Positions 52,224 to 61,072 of a stretch of 64,000 bases of DNA are shown here, piece after piece. The stretch's first letter is position 1; every line of letters starts with the position of its first letter. The stretch lies in NCBI RefSeq assembly GCF_048537545.1, contig NZ_CP183218.1. One strand, given 5' to 3'. The notes beneath the pieces were generated by a model. The model had not been told where the DNA came from. It worked only from the letters and a program-made list of their open reading frames with translations, and did no database searches. The position numbers and the translations under genes are program-made. The stretch is from Chania fonticola_B (GTDB lineage Bacteria; Pseudomonadota; Gammaproteobacteria; Enterobacterales; Enterobacteriaceae).

Positions 52224-53497
52224 GCGCGATAGCCCAACAGGATAGCGTAGCGGCCAAGCCCAATTTGTATAAAACGCTGTTTGCCACCTGCATCGGCAAC
52301 GCGTTGGAATGGTTCGATATCGCGGTTTATGGCTTTTTCGCCAGCTATATCGCCCATGCCTTTTTCCCTACGGAGGATCCGGCCGTTTCATTGTTGCTGA
52401 CTTTCGGCAGCTTCGGTGTCTCATTCTTAATCCGCCCACTGGGTGCTGTGGTGCTCGGAGCCTACGCCGATCGGGTTGGCCGCAAGAAGGCACTCTTGAT
52501 GTCCATCAGCCTGATGCTGCTTGGGGGTGCGATCATCACCTTTATGCCTTCTTACGCCACCATTGGGCTGGCGGCTCCGCTGATGATCTTGATTGCCCGA
52601 TTGATTCAGGGGTTTTCCGCCGGTGGGGAGTTTGGCAGCTCAACCGCCTTTCTGGTCGAACACTTCCCGGAGCGCAAGGCGTTTATCGCCAGTTGGCAGT
52701 TTGCCACGCAAGGCGCCAGCACGCTGATGGCTTCCGCCTTCGGGTTAGGTATGACCCACTGGCTGACAGAAAGCCAAATCCAGGACTGGGGCTGGCGTAT
52801 TCCCTTTGCTTTTGGCTTGCTGATCGGCCCGGTGGGGCTGTATATCCGCCGCCATGTGCATGAGCCAGCCAGCTTCATACAGCAGAAGAAACCCGAAGCA
52901 CCGTTAAAGATGCTGGTCGGTAATCAAAAAAACCTGCTGTTGCTGGCCATCGGGCTGATGGTGATTTCCACCGCCATCAACTACATGCTGAATTATGTGC
53001 CCACCTACGCCACCAAAAACCTGAATCTGTCCGGTTCCGCCGCCTTTAGTGCAACCCTGTTAGCCGGTGTGATTTTAACGGTAGTCACCCCGATAATGGG
53101 ATTATGGGCGGAAAAAGTCGGCCGCCTGCCGTTGATGTGGGGTTCACTGATCCTGCTGCTGCTGACTATTTATCCGGCATTCCTGCTGGTGGTGAACCAC
53201 ACTTCGCCGATGATGCTGATGTTAATGGTTGGCTGGCTGGCCTTGCTGAAGTCCATTTACTTCTCGACGGTGCCTTCGGTGATGGCCGACTTGTTCCCGA
53301 TGGCAACACGGGCCAGCGGTATGGCGATCAGTTACAACGTGGCGGTGACGGTATTTGGTGGCTTTGCACCGCTGATCTGCACCCTGCTAATCACCGCAAC
53401 TGGAACCAGCCTGGCACCCAGCTATTATCTGATGATGATGGCACTGCTGAGCGGCTGGGCACTGTTAGGTAGCAGAAAACATTTGCGTTCGGCCTGA
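52220..53497 (+). CDS. MHS-type MFS transporter
   Basis: A 425-aa proton symporter of the metabolite:H+ symporter branch, 12 helices. Signature segments are GNALEWFDIAVYGFFA, RPLGAVVLGAYADRVGRKKAL and RLIQGFSAGGEFGSSTAFLVE. MHS members carry citrate, ketoglutarate, proline-betaine, shikimate and similar organic acids. It is coupled to the M20 peptidase by ATGA overlap, so an acylated amino acid or dipeptide-like substrate is inferred. Confidence 0.88.
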   Translation: MSAIAQQDSVAAKPNLYKTLFATCIGNALEWFDIAVYGFFASYIAHAFFPTEDPAVSLLLTFGSFGVSFLIRPLGAVVLGAYADRVGRKKALLMSISLMLLGGAIITFMPSYATIGLAAPLMILIARLIQGFSAGGEFGSSTAFLVEHFPERKAFIASWQFATQGASTLMASAFGLGMTHWLTESQIQDWGWRIPFAFGLLIGPVGLYIRRHVHEPASFIQQKKPEAPLKMLVGNQKNLLLLAIGLMVISTAINYMLNYVPTYATKNLNLSGSAAFSATLLAGVILTVVTPIMGLWAEKVGRLPLMWGSLILLLLTIYPAFLLVVNHTSPMMLMLMVGWLALLKSIYFSTVPSVMADLFPMATRASGMAISYNVAVTVFGGFAPLICTLLITATGTSLAPSYYLMMMALLSGWALLGSRKHLRSA

Positions 53498-53531
53498 TAA
53501 ACAACCCCAGGCTATTGGAATAATTAGCCTA

Positions 53532-53565
53532 TTTACCCCCTTGAAGGGATCTTCAAGGGGGTAAA
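53532..53565. terminator. Long palindrome between convergent genes
   Basis: TTTACCCCCTTGAAG-GGAT-CTTCAAGGGGGTAAA is a perfect 15-bp stem between the transporter and the convergent peptidase-like gene. A-runs rather than T-runs follow on the plus strand, so it is not a textbook terminator but probably ends or stabilises both transcripts. Confidence 0.55.
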
Positions 53566-53580
53566 AAAACCTCACGTCAA

Positions 53581-54675
53581 TTAGCAACCATCAGCACACT
53601 GGGGTTCAGGATTGTTGAACAGGATACGAACCAGCAAAGCCCGGGGTTCGCGCAACGGATCATTGCCGATAGCTAACACTCGGCCATCATGGGTCGCAGT
53701 ATATTCCCGAATGATGTCGCCAAATGCATTACGCTGAACCGCCACCTTCTGCCCTTTGACCACCGTATCGCCGACCTTAACCAAAACCTCGGCAAATCCG
53801 CCAACCTCAGCTCGGATCGAGCTCATTTCATTACCGATAAAGGTTTTTTGCTCTTTAGCCGTTGTCCCTAATGTTCCGGCTGTCATGCCTTGTTGAACCA
53901 TCAGATTACGCACCCCTGTCAAACTGCGCGCGATAAGTTCAGGTTGATAGAGCTTGGGCTTCCCAATTTCGAGTGTAATGGCAGGGATCTTGTTCTCAAC
54001 GAAAGTGGTTTCGACGGAGCCTTTCTCACCAGGATCGGCTTTAATCTGGTCCGCCGGGAACAGTTCAGCCATTTGCTTCACCTGCGGGTTACGATAATCC
54101 GCATAGATGAACAAGGGATATTCGGTCCCCCGGCTCTGCGTGTGCATATCAACGAACAGCGTGGCATTGCCCGCCCACAAATTATTCCATAGCAGCCAAG
54201 CCTGCTGTTCGGCGGCGTTACCTTTTTCTTTACCCGGCCAAACCCGGTTGAAATCGACCATATCCCCCCCGTCATTGGCCAACTGCCAGTTTCGGTTATT
54301 GGCCAACATACCAGAAGGATTCGCGCCCACCGCACCGATCACACTACCTTTCAACTCTGCGGGATCCAGCTTTTCAAACACCTGCTGTATCACCCGGGTG
54401 CCATTTAGTTCATCACCATGGACCGCCGCTTGCAGACCCAGCTTAGGACCAGGCTGTGCGCCTTTGGCCACCATTACAGGAACATACCAATGTTGACCGA
54501 TCCCATTGCTGGTTCCCTGGAACATGAAGCGATAAACCTTTCCTGCCTCCAGATCGTCTACATCCAACTTGCTGATAACCGGATTACCCTCAATTTTATC
54601 TCCGGTATAAACCGTTGCCGCCTGAGCATTAAGCATTCCCGTAAGCAACACCGCCAACATCGTAATCTTATGCAT
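53581..54675 (-). CDS. Secreted succinylglutamate desuccinylase/aspartoacylase-family (M14-like) protein
   Basis: A 364-aa protein with signal peptide MHKITMLAVLLTGMLNAQA. The zinc site is AAVHGDELNG (H and E) with a later VDMHTQ His; NPSG and DFNRVWPG are family segments. A barrel-sandwich (lipoyl-like) C-terminal module (GGFAEVLVKVGDTVVKGQKVA) follows at about 300-350, and the tail ends CADGC. The ORF opens at 54726, but AAGGGA fits ATG 54675. It is an uncharacterised deacylase or carboxypeptidase, unusual in being exported. Confidence 0.82.
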   Translation of the reverse strand: MHKITMLAVLLTGMLNAQAATVYTGDKIEGNPVISKLDVDDLEAGKVYRFMFQGTSNGIGQHWYVPVMVAKGAQPGPKLGLQAAVHGDELNGTRVIQQVFEKLDPAELKGSVIGAVGANPSGMLANNRNWQLANDGGDMVDFNRVWPGKEKGNAAEQQAWLLWNNLWAGNATLFVDMHTQSRGTEYPLFIYADYRNPQVKQMAELFPADQIKADPGEKGSVETTFVENKIPAITLEIGKPKLYQPELIARSLTGVRNLMVQQGMTAGTLGTTAKEQKTFIGNEMSSIRAEVGGFAEVLVKVGDTVVKGQKVAVQRNAFGDIIREYTATHDGRVLAIGNDPLREPRALLVRILFNNPEPQCADGC

Positions 54676-54807
54676 AACCATTCCCTTTAGTATCAGTAAG
54701 TAACACGCGTGTGATTTCTTGATCATTGGTCAACCGACTAACAAAAGTCGTACTTCAGGAACAAGACTGGGTGCGCTTGCTAGCGCTTCCAATCAAGATA
54801 TAGGCGC

Positions 54808-55650
54808 TTAAAAGCTCCAGGGTATAAACATATTGACCGCGCCCGACACGGCGAGCCAGGGGCCAAAGGCTAACGGTTGATTAAGATCTTGTTTCGCCAA
54901 CCCGCGCTGTATCAGCGTAACCAGCAGCCCACTGGCCGCCGCCACCAAAATCACCTGTGGCAACGCTTGCCAACCTAACCAGGCCCCTAACGCCGCAAGT
55001 AATTTAAAATCACCATAGCCGAGAGCCTCTTTACCGGTTGCCAGCTTGAATAGCCAGAACACGCTCCATAGGCAGACATAACCCGCTACTGCGCCAATCG
55101 TCGCCTGTTCCAGCGAGGCAAAATGCCCCTGAATATTGAACAAAAGTCCGATCCACAGCAGTGGCAACGTCAGCACATCTGGCAACAGTTGTCTGTGATG
55201 GTCAATAACTGCCAGCGTCAGCAAAAAGGAGAGCAATATCCAGGCGCCCAGCAAAGGGAAACCTAGCGGGAATATAAGCGCCGTCAGCACAAACATCATA
55301 GCCGTTGCCACTTCAACCAGCGGGTAGCGCCTTGGGATCCGCTCACCACAGCAACGAGCCTTACCCTTTAACAACAGAAAACTCAGCAAGGGGATATTGT
55401 CCCTGGCTGCAATAGGATGCTGGCAATGCGGGCAACAGGAATGCGGTAATAGCAGATCAAAACGTGGTGTGGATTCAGGTAAGGGCAGCGCCAGTTGTAC
55501 TAGCGCCTCACGCTGCCATTGCTTTTCCAGCATCACCGGTAATCGATAAATCACCACGTTGAGAAAGCTACCCACTATGGCCCCTAATATCCCCGCGACA
55601 CACAGCCAGAGGAGGGGAAATGCAACGGTAAAATCCAATAATAAACTCAA
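54808..55650 (-). CDS. gspO: Type II secretion prepilin peptidase/N-methyltransferase
   Basis: A 280-aa inner-membrane aspartic peptidase that cleaves and methylates GspG-K pseudopilins. Catalytic aspartates lie in AVIDHHRQLLPD and GYGDFKLLAALGAW (GxGD). The N-terminal cytoplasmic domain has the first cysteine pair CPHC, but the second reads A-R-C-C instead of C-x-x-C, so one conserved cysteine is shifted. It is last in the gsp operon. Its start is about 60 bp after gspN ends. Confidence 0.92.
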   Translation of the reverse strand: MSLLLDFTVAFPLLWLCVAGILGAIVGSFLNVVIYRLPVMLEKQWQREALVQLALPLPESTPRFDLLLPHSCCPHCQHPIAARDNIPLLSFLLLKGKARCCGERIPRRYPLVEVATAMMFVLTALIFPLGFPLLGAWILLSFLLTLAVIDHHRQLLPDVLTLPLLWIGLLFNIQGHFASLEQATIGAVAGYVCLWSVFWLFKLATGKEALGYGDFKLLAALGAWLGWQALPQVILVAAASGLLVTLIQRGLAKQDLNQPLAFGPWLAVSGAVNMFIPWSF

Positions 55651-55710
55651 AAAACCTCCCTGCAGTCAGCCAAGTACCTACCCAACCCTTTTAAGACAGC
55701 CTAGCGCCGT

Positions 55711-56454
55711 TTAAAGCAACCGCCCCTGAACCTGCCAGGGTATCTGCCCCTGATCGTTGGCCCTGCCTAACTGATTTATCAGTGGCCTCATCGTCTCCGG
55801 TAACACCGGCCCTCGGCGCACCTGACCGTTGAACTGATAGCGCCCGTCAAATCCGACGGTGCCACGCCCCGTCAGGCTCAGATGAGAGGAGTCTTGTTTC
55901 AACACCAACACCAGAGCCCCTTTTCCATCACAGCTCAATTGTCCTTGCACGTTGGCCAGCTCCAACGCCCCCAACGGGGTCGCAAGCTGTGCGTGCTGCC
56001 AGTTGACAATACCACCGCCAAGACTCCGGCAACCCGCGGAACTGAACTCTCCTTGTTGCAACCGCAGTCGCAGCTCTCCCTGGGCGGTGATCGGCAAAGG
56101 CAACGACAACTGCTGCCGCACAACATCTGCAGGAACAGAGAGTTGCCACTCATGCAGTTGAAGATCCTGCCAACCACGTAGGATACCGGCTCCCTGCAAG
56201 CCTTGCGGATCTCGTAGCTCAATCTCCAAGGCTGGCATCCAAGAGGAAAAAGTGAACTGCCAGTTCAGCTTGGCCAGCATAATGTTACGCCAGCTTAACT
56301 GGTGCAAACTGCCCTGCCACAGGGAACCCGAAAAGCCACCGACCTTCATATCTGCGGGTATAAAAGCTTGTAATACCCGTGCTGGCGCATGGCCTCCCAA
56401 CAATAGGAGATAACAGGCCAACAAAAGCACGGCCTTTTTGGCTTTAGCGCCCAT
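55711..56454 (-). CDS. gspN: Type II secretion protein N
   Basis: A 247-aa bitopic protein: one N-terminal helix (about 6-25) and a beta-rich periplasmic domain (AGGFSGSLWQGSLHQLSWRN-type segment near residue 36). GspN is an accessory, not always essential, T2SS component. It overlaps gspM by 11 bp. It matches the family in length (about 250). Confidence 0.88.
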   Translation of the reverse strand: MGAKAKKAVLLLACYLLLLGGHAPARVLQAFIPADMKVGGFSGSLWQGSLHQLSWRNIMLAKLNWQFTFSSWMPALEIELRDPQGLQGAGILRGWQDLQLHEWQLSVPADVVRQQLSLPLPITAQGELRLRLQQGEFSSAGCRSLGGGIVNWQHAQLATPLGALELANVQGQLSCDGKGALVLVLKQDSSHLSLTGRGTVGFDGRYQFNGQVRRGPVLPETMRPLINQLGRANDQGQIPWQVQGRLL

Positions 56455-56932
56455 CGCTGCGCTCCAGCATCAGTTTGTTTACCGTCACCCATCCGGGTTT
56501 ATCGGGACGCATCGCCACCTCAAGCGCCACAATGCGAACGCTATAACGTTTTTCCAACTGTGTGAGCCAAAGCATCAGGGCATTAAAATCGCCAGGTTCC
56601 AGCGTGACCGCCAGCCGCTCTCCCTGAGGCTGCATGCGGGTAATGTTCATGTTTTGAGCTGTAGCGCTCTGTGCCACCCTGGCCGACAAGCTTAGAGAAG
56701 CCTCCTGTATGGGTTGTGCCCCTTGCTGGCGCAAGCGCGGAGCCTGTTGCAACATCCATTCCACCGTGTTTTGTTCACGAGCGATAGTACGCTGCCATTG
56801 GCTAGCCTGTTGTTGCCAGGGCAACCACAGTGCGTAGTAGCACAAGCTGACGATAACCAATACACCACAGCCCAATACCAATCCCCGTTCCCGAAGGCTG
56901 AGCTGTAGCCAGCGGTGCTTGAGTTCATTCAT
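56444..56932 (-). CDS. gspM: Type II secretion inner-membrane protein M
   Basis: A 162-aa assembly-platform protein. The N-terminal LSLRERGLVLGCGVLVIVSL is the typical M start with one helix at about 15-33. A coiled coil and a small ferredoxin-like periplasmic domain follow. It partners GspL. It overlaps gspL by 8 bp. Confidence 0.92.
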   Translation of the reverse strand: MNELKHRWLQLSLRERGLVLGCGVLVIVSLCYYALWLPWQQQASQWQRTIAREQNTVEWMLQQAPRLRQQGAQPIQEASLSLSARVAQSATAQNMNITRMQPQGERLAVTLEPGDFNALMLWLTQLEKRYSVRIVALEVAMRPDKPGWVTVNKLMLERSDGR

Positions 56933-58127
56933 CCTTTATCCCCAGAGTCAGTCGGCCCTCTACCCCAGTTGGATTCTGCTTGATTTCACCAGGTTGCAGC
57001 TGATAACGCTGCCCGGCAGCAACCTGAAACTGTTCCAACGCCTGAAAAGAGGCCGCCTGTACATCGACTTTCAGCTCTTTACGGCCAGCGTCATAAGACA
57101 GCGCCTGAAACCGGATTGCCGAGTTCTCCGCCATCAGCTGTTGCAATTGGCGCATCTGTGCGACCACACCGGCTTTCTCGATGGGTTGTAATTGTTGCAA
57201 GTGCTGCTGCATCTGCACGCGCGGATTAACCACCTTTTTATCAGCCGGAAAAAGCTGTTGGTAGACCCGCACACTTTCCTGTCGCCAATGTTCAGCCTGT
57301 TGCCAAAGTCGGTAATGAGACAGCCCGGCGCTCACACACAACAGCAGTAAATACACCGTTAATGCCATCATCACGGTTCGCCAGGGGCGTAATCGTGTAC
57401 GCCAGGGGCTAGAGCGGGTGAATTCGCCCTGGCGAAGATCGGCTCCGCTCTCGTGCACAACTTCTGCCGCCAGCTGCAGTAAATCCCGCGGTGGTTGAAC
57501 ACGCCATTCCGGAGGGCTAGCGGTTGATGCCGGTGGTACGGAGTAGCTTTCAATTACCGGCGGTGCCCACACGGCCAAAAACTCCGATAACCAGGAGGAT
57601 TCAACAATCATGCCGGCATGCTTTTCCCGGCGAAACAACCATTGATCATTGAGACCGACCGCACTCCAACCGTCGGCGGCCAAGGGTAACGCCAGCACAT
57701 CTGGCAACATTGCCTGCACCTGCCCCCCCAGAAGTTCACAACGGGCTATCCACTGATGCATCAGGCTTTTATCAACTACCGCAACGTCACACACATCACC
57801 ACTTTGCTGCAAAATGGCAAAATGCAGCCGTTCAACATCCGTTGCCAGGTGCTCCTCCAGCATAAACGGCAGCACTTGCAGACTCTGACGCCTGACACGA
57901 CGAGGCAGCGTCACACGATGGAAAACCAACTCGCTCGCAGGCACCAATACCCAGGCAGGGTATCTGGCAAGCAGGCTCACCAATTGGTCATCGTTCTCCC
58001 CCATAGCCAAACTACCTTGCTGATGACCGTCTGCTGAAGCGAAATACCACAGCACTGGCTGCGTTTCATCGCTGGGTAAGCGCAGTATCAACCTGGCTTG
58101 CTCACGGGGCTTTCTGTTAGGCATCAA
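56925..58127 (-). CDS. gspL: Type II secretion inner-membrane protein L
   Basis: A 400-aa protein that links GspE to the membrane. An actin-like cytoplasmic domain (about 1-240) is followed by one helix (about 260-280) and a periplasmic ferredoxin-like domain. Segments LPRRVRRQSLQVLPFMLEEHLA and LKVDVQAASFQALEQF are typical. It overlaps gspK by 4 bp. Confidence 0.92.
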   Translation of the reverse strand: MMPNRKPREQARLILRLPSDETQPVLWYFASADGHQQGSLAMGENDDQLVSLLARYPAWVLVPASELVFHRVTLPRRVRRQSLQVLPFMLEEHLATDVERLHFAILQQSGDVCDVAVVDKSLMHQWIARCELLGGQVQAMLPDVLALPLAADGWSAVGLNDQWLFRREKHAGMIVESSWLSEFLAVWAPPVIESYSVPPASTASPPEWRVQPPRDLLQLAAEVVHESGADLRQGEFTRSSPWRTRLRPWRTVMMALTVYLLLLCVSAGLSHYRLWQQAEHWRQESVRVYQQLFPADKKVVNPRVQMQQHLQQLQPIEKAGVVAQMRQLQQLMAENSAIRFQALSYDAGRKELKVDVQAASFQALEQFQVAAGQRYQLQPGEIKQNPTGVEGRLTLGIKDE

Positions 58128-59110
58128 GGCTCCACCATCATGCTTAATCCATATTGCCGCTGTACTACCTGGAAACTGTTACCGGCTTTGCGCAACAGGC
58201 TGCGCTGGCTATAGTGAGTCTCCCCCATCAGCACGGTGAAACTGGCTAAAAACAGCTCACTCTTTATCGTCAACAGCGATCTGACCCTTGAGGTGTCGAT
58301 GTCCTTCAGGGCAACCTGTGCCAAAAATGCCGTCGTACTGCTCCACCCTTCACGTGGACGCTGTTGTAACAATCGAGTCGCCATGGCTGTATCAAGCTCC
58401 TTGAGAAATAGCGCCGCCAGTAATGGCCCTTGAGACTCACTCAGGGTATTAACGTTTACCAACAGCGTCTGGGTTGGCAGCGCGCAAACGTAAGGCAAAA
58501 GACGCCGATAAAGGCTGGCATCAACCCCTGAGACGGTGCGCAACTCGCTGACATCCTGCATGGGTTGATTGGCTGGCAAGTAAGCCACCGCCTGGGCCAT
58601 ATAGACCTCATCTTCAGCCCCATCACTAACTGGTTCGCTATCACTGTCTACCCAGTCGCGCAGTGCAGCGGCTATCTGCGTCGCACGCAGGGGCTCTTCC
58701 CCCAGGTTGATTAAAAGCTGTCTAAAAACCTGGCTAGGATAAGGCAATGTCGGCTGCATCCCCTCACTGGCTGCCCCTTGGTTAATGGCATTGAGATTAA
58801 AGCAGGCCTGGCCATCAACAATCTGCCCAAACACCTCCCCGCCTTCAACGGGGAAACGGCGCTGTTCTTGCACCCAGTTTTGCGCCAAATGCGTTTTATT
58901 CGGTGAGTCCAGCGCGTCTCGTTGCAAAATTTTTACCGCCAGTGTTTCTGCCGAGCGGGCATACCATTTTGCCTGCTGGCGATCCAAATGAGCCGCTGTG
59001 CGCAGATAGGTACGCCCGTTTCGCTCGGCAATGGTCGCTGCAATCGTCACCATCAGCGCCAGGATCAGCAACACCACCAGCAGGGCAACACCCTTTTGCC
59101 GCGCCCTCAT
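58124..59110 (-). CDS. gspK: Type II secretion minor pseudopilin K
   Basis: A 328-aa tip pseudopilin. The leader RQKGVALLVVLLILALM lacks Glu at +5, as is normal for GspK. A large helical periplasmic domain (SAM-like folds, residues about 100-250) follows. It forms the tip complex with GspI and GspJ. It overlaps gspJ by 4 bp. Confidence 0.92.
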   Translation of the reverse strand: MRARQKGVALLVVLLILALMVTIAATIAERNGRTYLRTAAHLDRQQAKWYARSAETLAVKILQRDALDSPNKTHLAQNWVQEQRRFPVEGGEVFGQIVDGQACFNLNAINQGAASEGMQPTLPYPSQVFRQLLINLGEEPLRATQIAAALRDWVDSDSEPVSDGAEDEVYMAQAVAYLPANQPMQDVSELRTVSGVDASLYRRLLPYVCALPTQTLLVNVNTLSESQGPLLAALFLKELDTAMATRLLQQRPREGWSSTTAFLAQVALKDIDTSRVRSLLTIKSELFLASFTVLMGETHYSQRSLLRKAGNSFQVVQRQYGLSMMVEP

Positions 59111-59706
59111 TCTTGCCCCACCGCCGTGATCAAAAACAGACGGGTCAATTCACCCACGCCAGCAACCACTAATGTCACTTCAATCCCCTGCGGCAAAACC
59201 GACGCGTTGTCCCAACTCTCCCGCCACGTCCCCTCGGAAAAAAAGCGCAGACGAAAGACACTGACCTCATTGAGCAAGACCTTGACCACCGGCGCTTCCC
59301 CAACGAGCGGATCCGCATGGGCATAGCTCAGCCGCTCTAACTGCTGATGGCGCAGACGATATCCCACCGGTTGTAACTCGGCGCGGGGCAACATTCCCAT
59401 CGGATTTTGCCAACCGTTGCGCATGAAAGAGACGCCCCAGTCCTCACTTTGTAATTGATAGCGCGCCGCGGAAAATACGCGTTCATTCCCTCTGTGATGG
59501 CGAGGGATGATCTGACCGAAATCCCCTTCCAACTGCATAAAGGCACGTTGAAGTTCGGCCAACCGCTGCGCCTTGCGCTGCGAAATCTCATCATTGCGCA
59601 TCCCCCCCTGCAACACCTGGAAGGCGCTGATGCTCAACGCAGCAAAAATTGCCAATGCCAACAGCATCTCAAGCAACGTGAAGCCCCGCTGGCTACGACC
59701 ATTCAT
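59107..59706 (-). CDS. gspJ: Type II secretion minor pseudopilin J
   Basis: A 199-aa prepilin-like protein with a short leader and cleavage motif RGFTLLEMLLALAIF including Glu+5. The C-terminal domain contains the family segment PVGYRLRHQQLERL near residue 105. It is part of the I-J-K tip. It overlaps gspI by 4 bp. Confidence 0.92.
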   Translation of the reverse strand: MNGRSQRGFTLLEMLLALAIFAALSISAFQVLQGGMRNDEISQRKAQRLAELQRAFMQLEGDFGQIIPRHHRGNERVFSAARYQLQSEDWGVSFMRNGWQNPMGMLPRAELQPVGYRLRHQQLERLSYAHADPLVGEAPVVKVLLNEVSVFRLRFFSEGTWRESWDNASVLPQGIEVTLVVAGVGELTRLFLITAVGQE

Positions 59707-60068
59707 TCCCGCACCACGTAGCTGCGTAAAGAAACCACTGGCGCAGCGTCTTCTTTATGACGCCGTACCTCAACATCCAGTGCCCGTAATTGACCCAGTT
59801 CGGTATCAACCCCCTGCCAGCGTACAGACCATTCCTCGCCAGCATAGGTCACCGTGGTGCCGACCCAGCGCTTTTCCGGCCAGGTTTTATCAAGATGTAA
59901 CCTGGCCTGTTGATTATCCGCCAACCAACTTGCCAGTATTTTTTCCTCCATACGGCCAATACTGCCAGCCTGTTGTGCCGTGGTTTGCAGCACGGCTAAC
60001 CCCGCCAAGGCGAAAACGATCAGTGCCACCAGCACTTCCAGCAACGTCATCCCTCTTTGGGCGTTCAC
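59703..60068 (-). CDS. gspI: Type II secretion minor pseudopilin I
   Basis: A 121-aa pseudopilin with cleavage motif RGMTLLEVLVALIVFALAG. The open frame extends to 60125, but GTG at 60068 overlaps the gspH stop as GTGA and gives the usual short leader (about 6 residues) and length, so that start is used. It nucleates pseudopilus assembly. Confidence 0.88.
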   Translation of the reverse strand: MNAQRGMTLLEVLVALIVFALAGLAVLQTTAQQAGSIGRMEEKILASWLADNQQARLHLDKTWPEKRWVGTTVTYAGEEWSVRWQGVDTELGQLRALDVEVRRHKEDAAPVVSLRSYVVRE

Positions 60069-60616
60069 TGTGCTGCTCCGTTTACTGACGATTCGATCGC
60101 GCCCACGTCGTCGACCCGCAGCCATACCAATGGCTGGCTACCGGCCTCACTGAACACCAGCTCAAACGGCGTAATCTCCCCGCCAGGTAACAGCAGAATA
60201 TCGGGTTCCGGTGCCGATTCCGCAGCACGCGGCCACTCCTGCCGATCGGGGAAATGCAGCTTGAGCCGAATATCATCAGGCATTTGGCTCCCTAACGCCG
60301 CCTGACGGGGTTGCCAATTCTGCCAGACGTAACCTTGCCAACTATCCGAGCCAGATACTGCCCCGCGTTTTTCAGCGGCCTGACGCTGTAACATTTGGAA
60401 TTGCCAGCCGTCAGGTCGAACCCGGATCCCCAGCAACTGGTCATTTTGCACCGCGGCATCCATGGCAAACGCCAACTGAGCCTGAAAACGTTTCAGCTGT
60501 AGCTGCGGGTTATTTTGTTGCATGGCCGGAAATGACATGATCACCAAACTGGCTGCACTCCCGATCAGCAGCACAACCAGCATCATTTCCAACAACGTAA
60601 AGCCGCGTTGGCGCAC
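60065..60616 (-). CDS. gspH: Type II secretion minor pseudopilin H
   Basis: A 183-aa pseudopilin with motif RGFTLLEMMLVVLLIG (Glu+5 present) and the family ending GGEITPFELVF near residue 145. It connects the tip complex to the GspG shaft. Its start overlaps the gspG stop by one base. Confidence 0.92.
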   Translation of the reverse strand: MRQRGFTLLEMMLVVLLIGSAASLVIMSFPAMQQNNPQLQLKRFQAQLAFAMDAAVQNDQLLGIRVRPDGWQFQMLQRQAAEKRGAVSGSDSWQGYVWQNWQPRQAALGSQMPDDIRLKLHFPDRQEWPRAAESAPEPDILLLPGGEITPFELVFSEAGSQPLVWLRVDDVGAIESSVNGAAQ

Positions 60617-61044
60617 TACTTCTTCCCAATCGTCCAGTTACCGATATCATCCTCGGTGTCCGGTATGCCATCGGGGCCATAAGAGAAAACGTCTAACTGA
60701 CCGTGTTGGCCTGGGCTAAGCAACTGATAGTCTGCCCCCCATGGATCCTGTGGCAAACGGCGAATATAGCCACCTTGGGGATAATTGCGCGGTTCCGGTT
60801 GTGCCGAGGGCTTGGTCACCAGTGCCTGCAACCCTTGTTCGGTGGTGGGATATCGACTGTTATCCAGCTTGTACATATCCAATGCGCTCTCCAGCGCGAC
60901 AATATCGCTGACGACCTTCTGATGGTCCGCCTTCTCTTTATTTCCCATCAGGTTAGGCACGACCAGACTCGCCAGGATGCCCAGGATCACAATCACCACC
61001 ATAATTTCCAACAGGGTAAAACCTCGCTGACGCTGTTGCCGCAT
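60616..61044 (-). CDS. gspG: Type II secretion major pseudopilin G
   Basis: A 142-aa major pseudopilin. Its leader and cleavage site are RGFTLLEIMVVIVILGILA. The body has ALDMYKLDNSRYPTTEQGL and the calcium-site region DPWGADYQLLSPG, followed by DVFSYGPDGIPDTEDDIGNW. It is the most conserved gene of the operon and forms the pseudopilus shaft. It lies 28 bp after gspF. Confidence 0.95.
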   Translation of the reverse strand: MRQQRQRGFTLLEIMVVIVILGILASLVVPNLMGNKEKADHQKVVSDIVALESALDMYKLDNSRYPTTEQGLQALVTKPSAQPEPRNYPQGGYIRRLPQDPWGADYQLLSPGQHGQLDVFSYGPDGIPDTEDDIGNWTIGKK

Positions 61045-61072
61045 TTTTCTCTCCGTTATTTGCAGATTGAAT

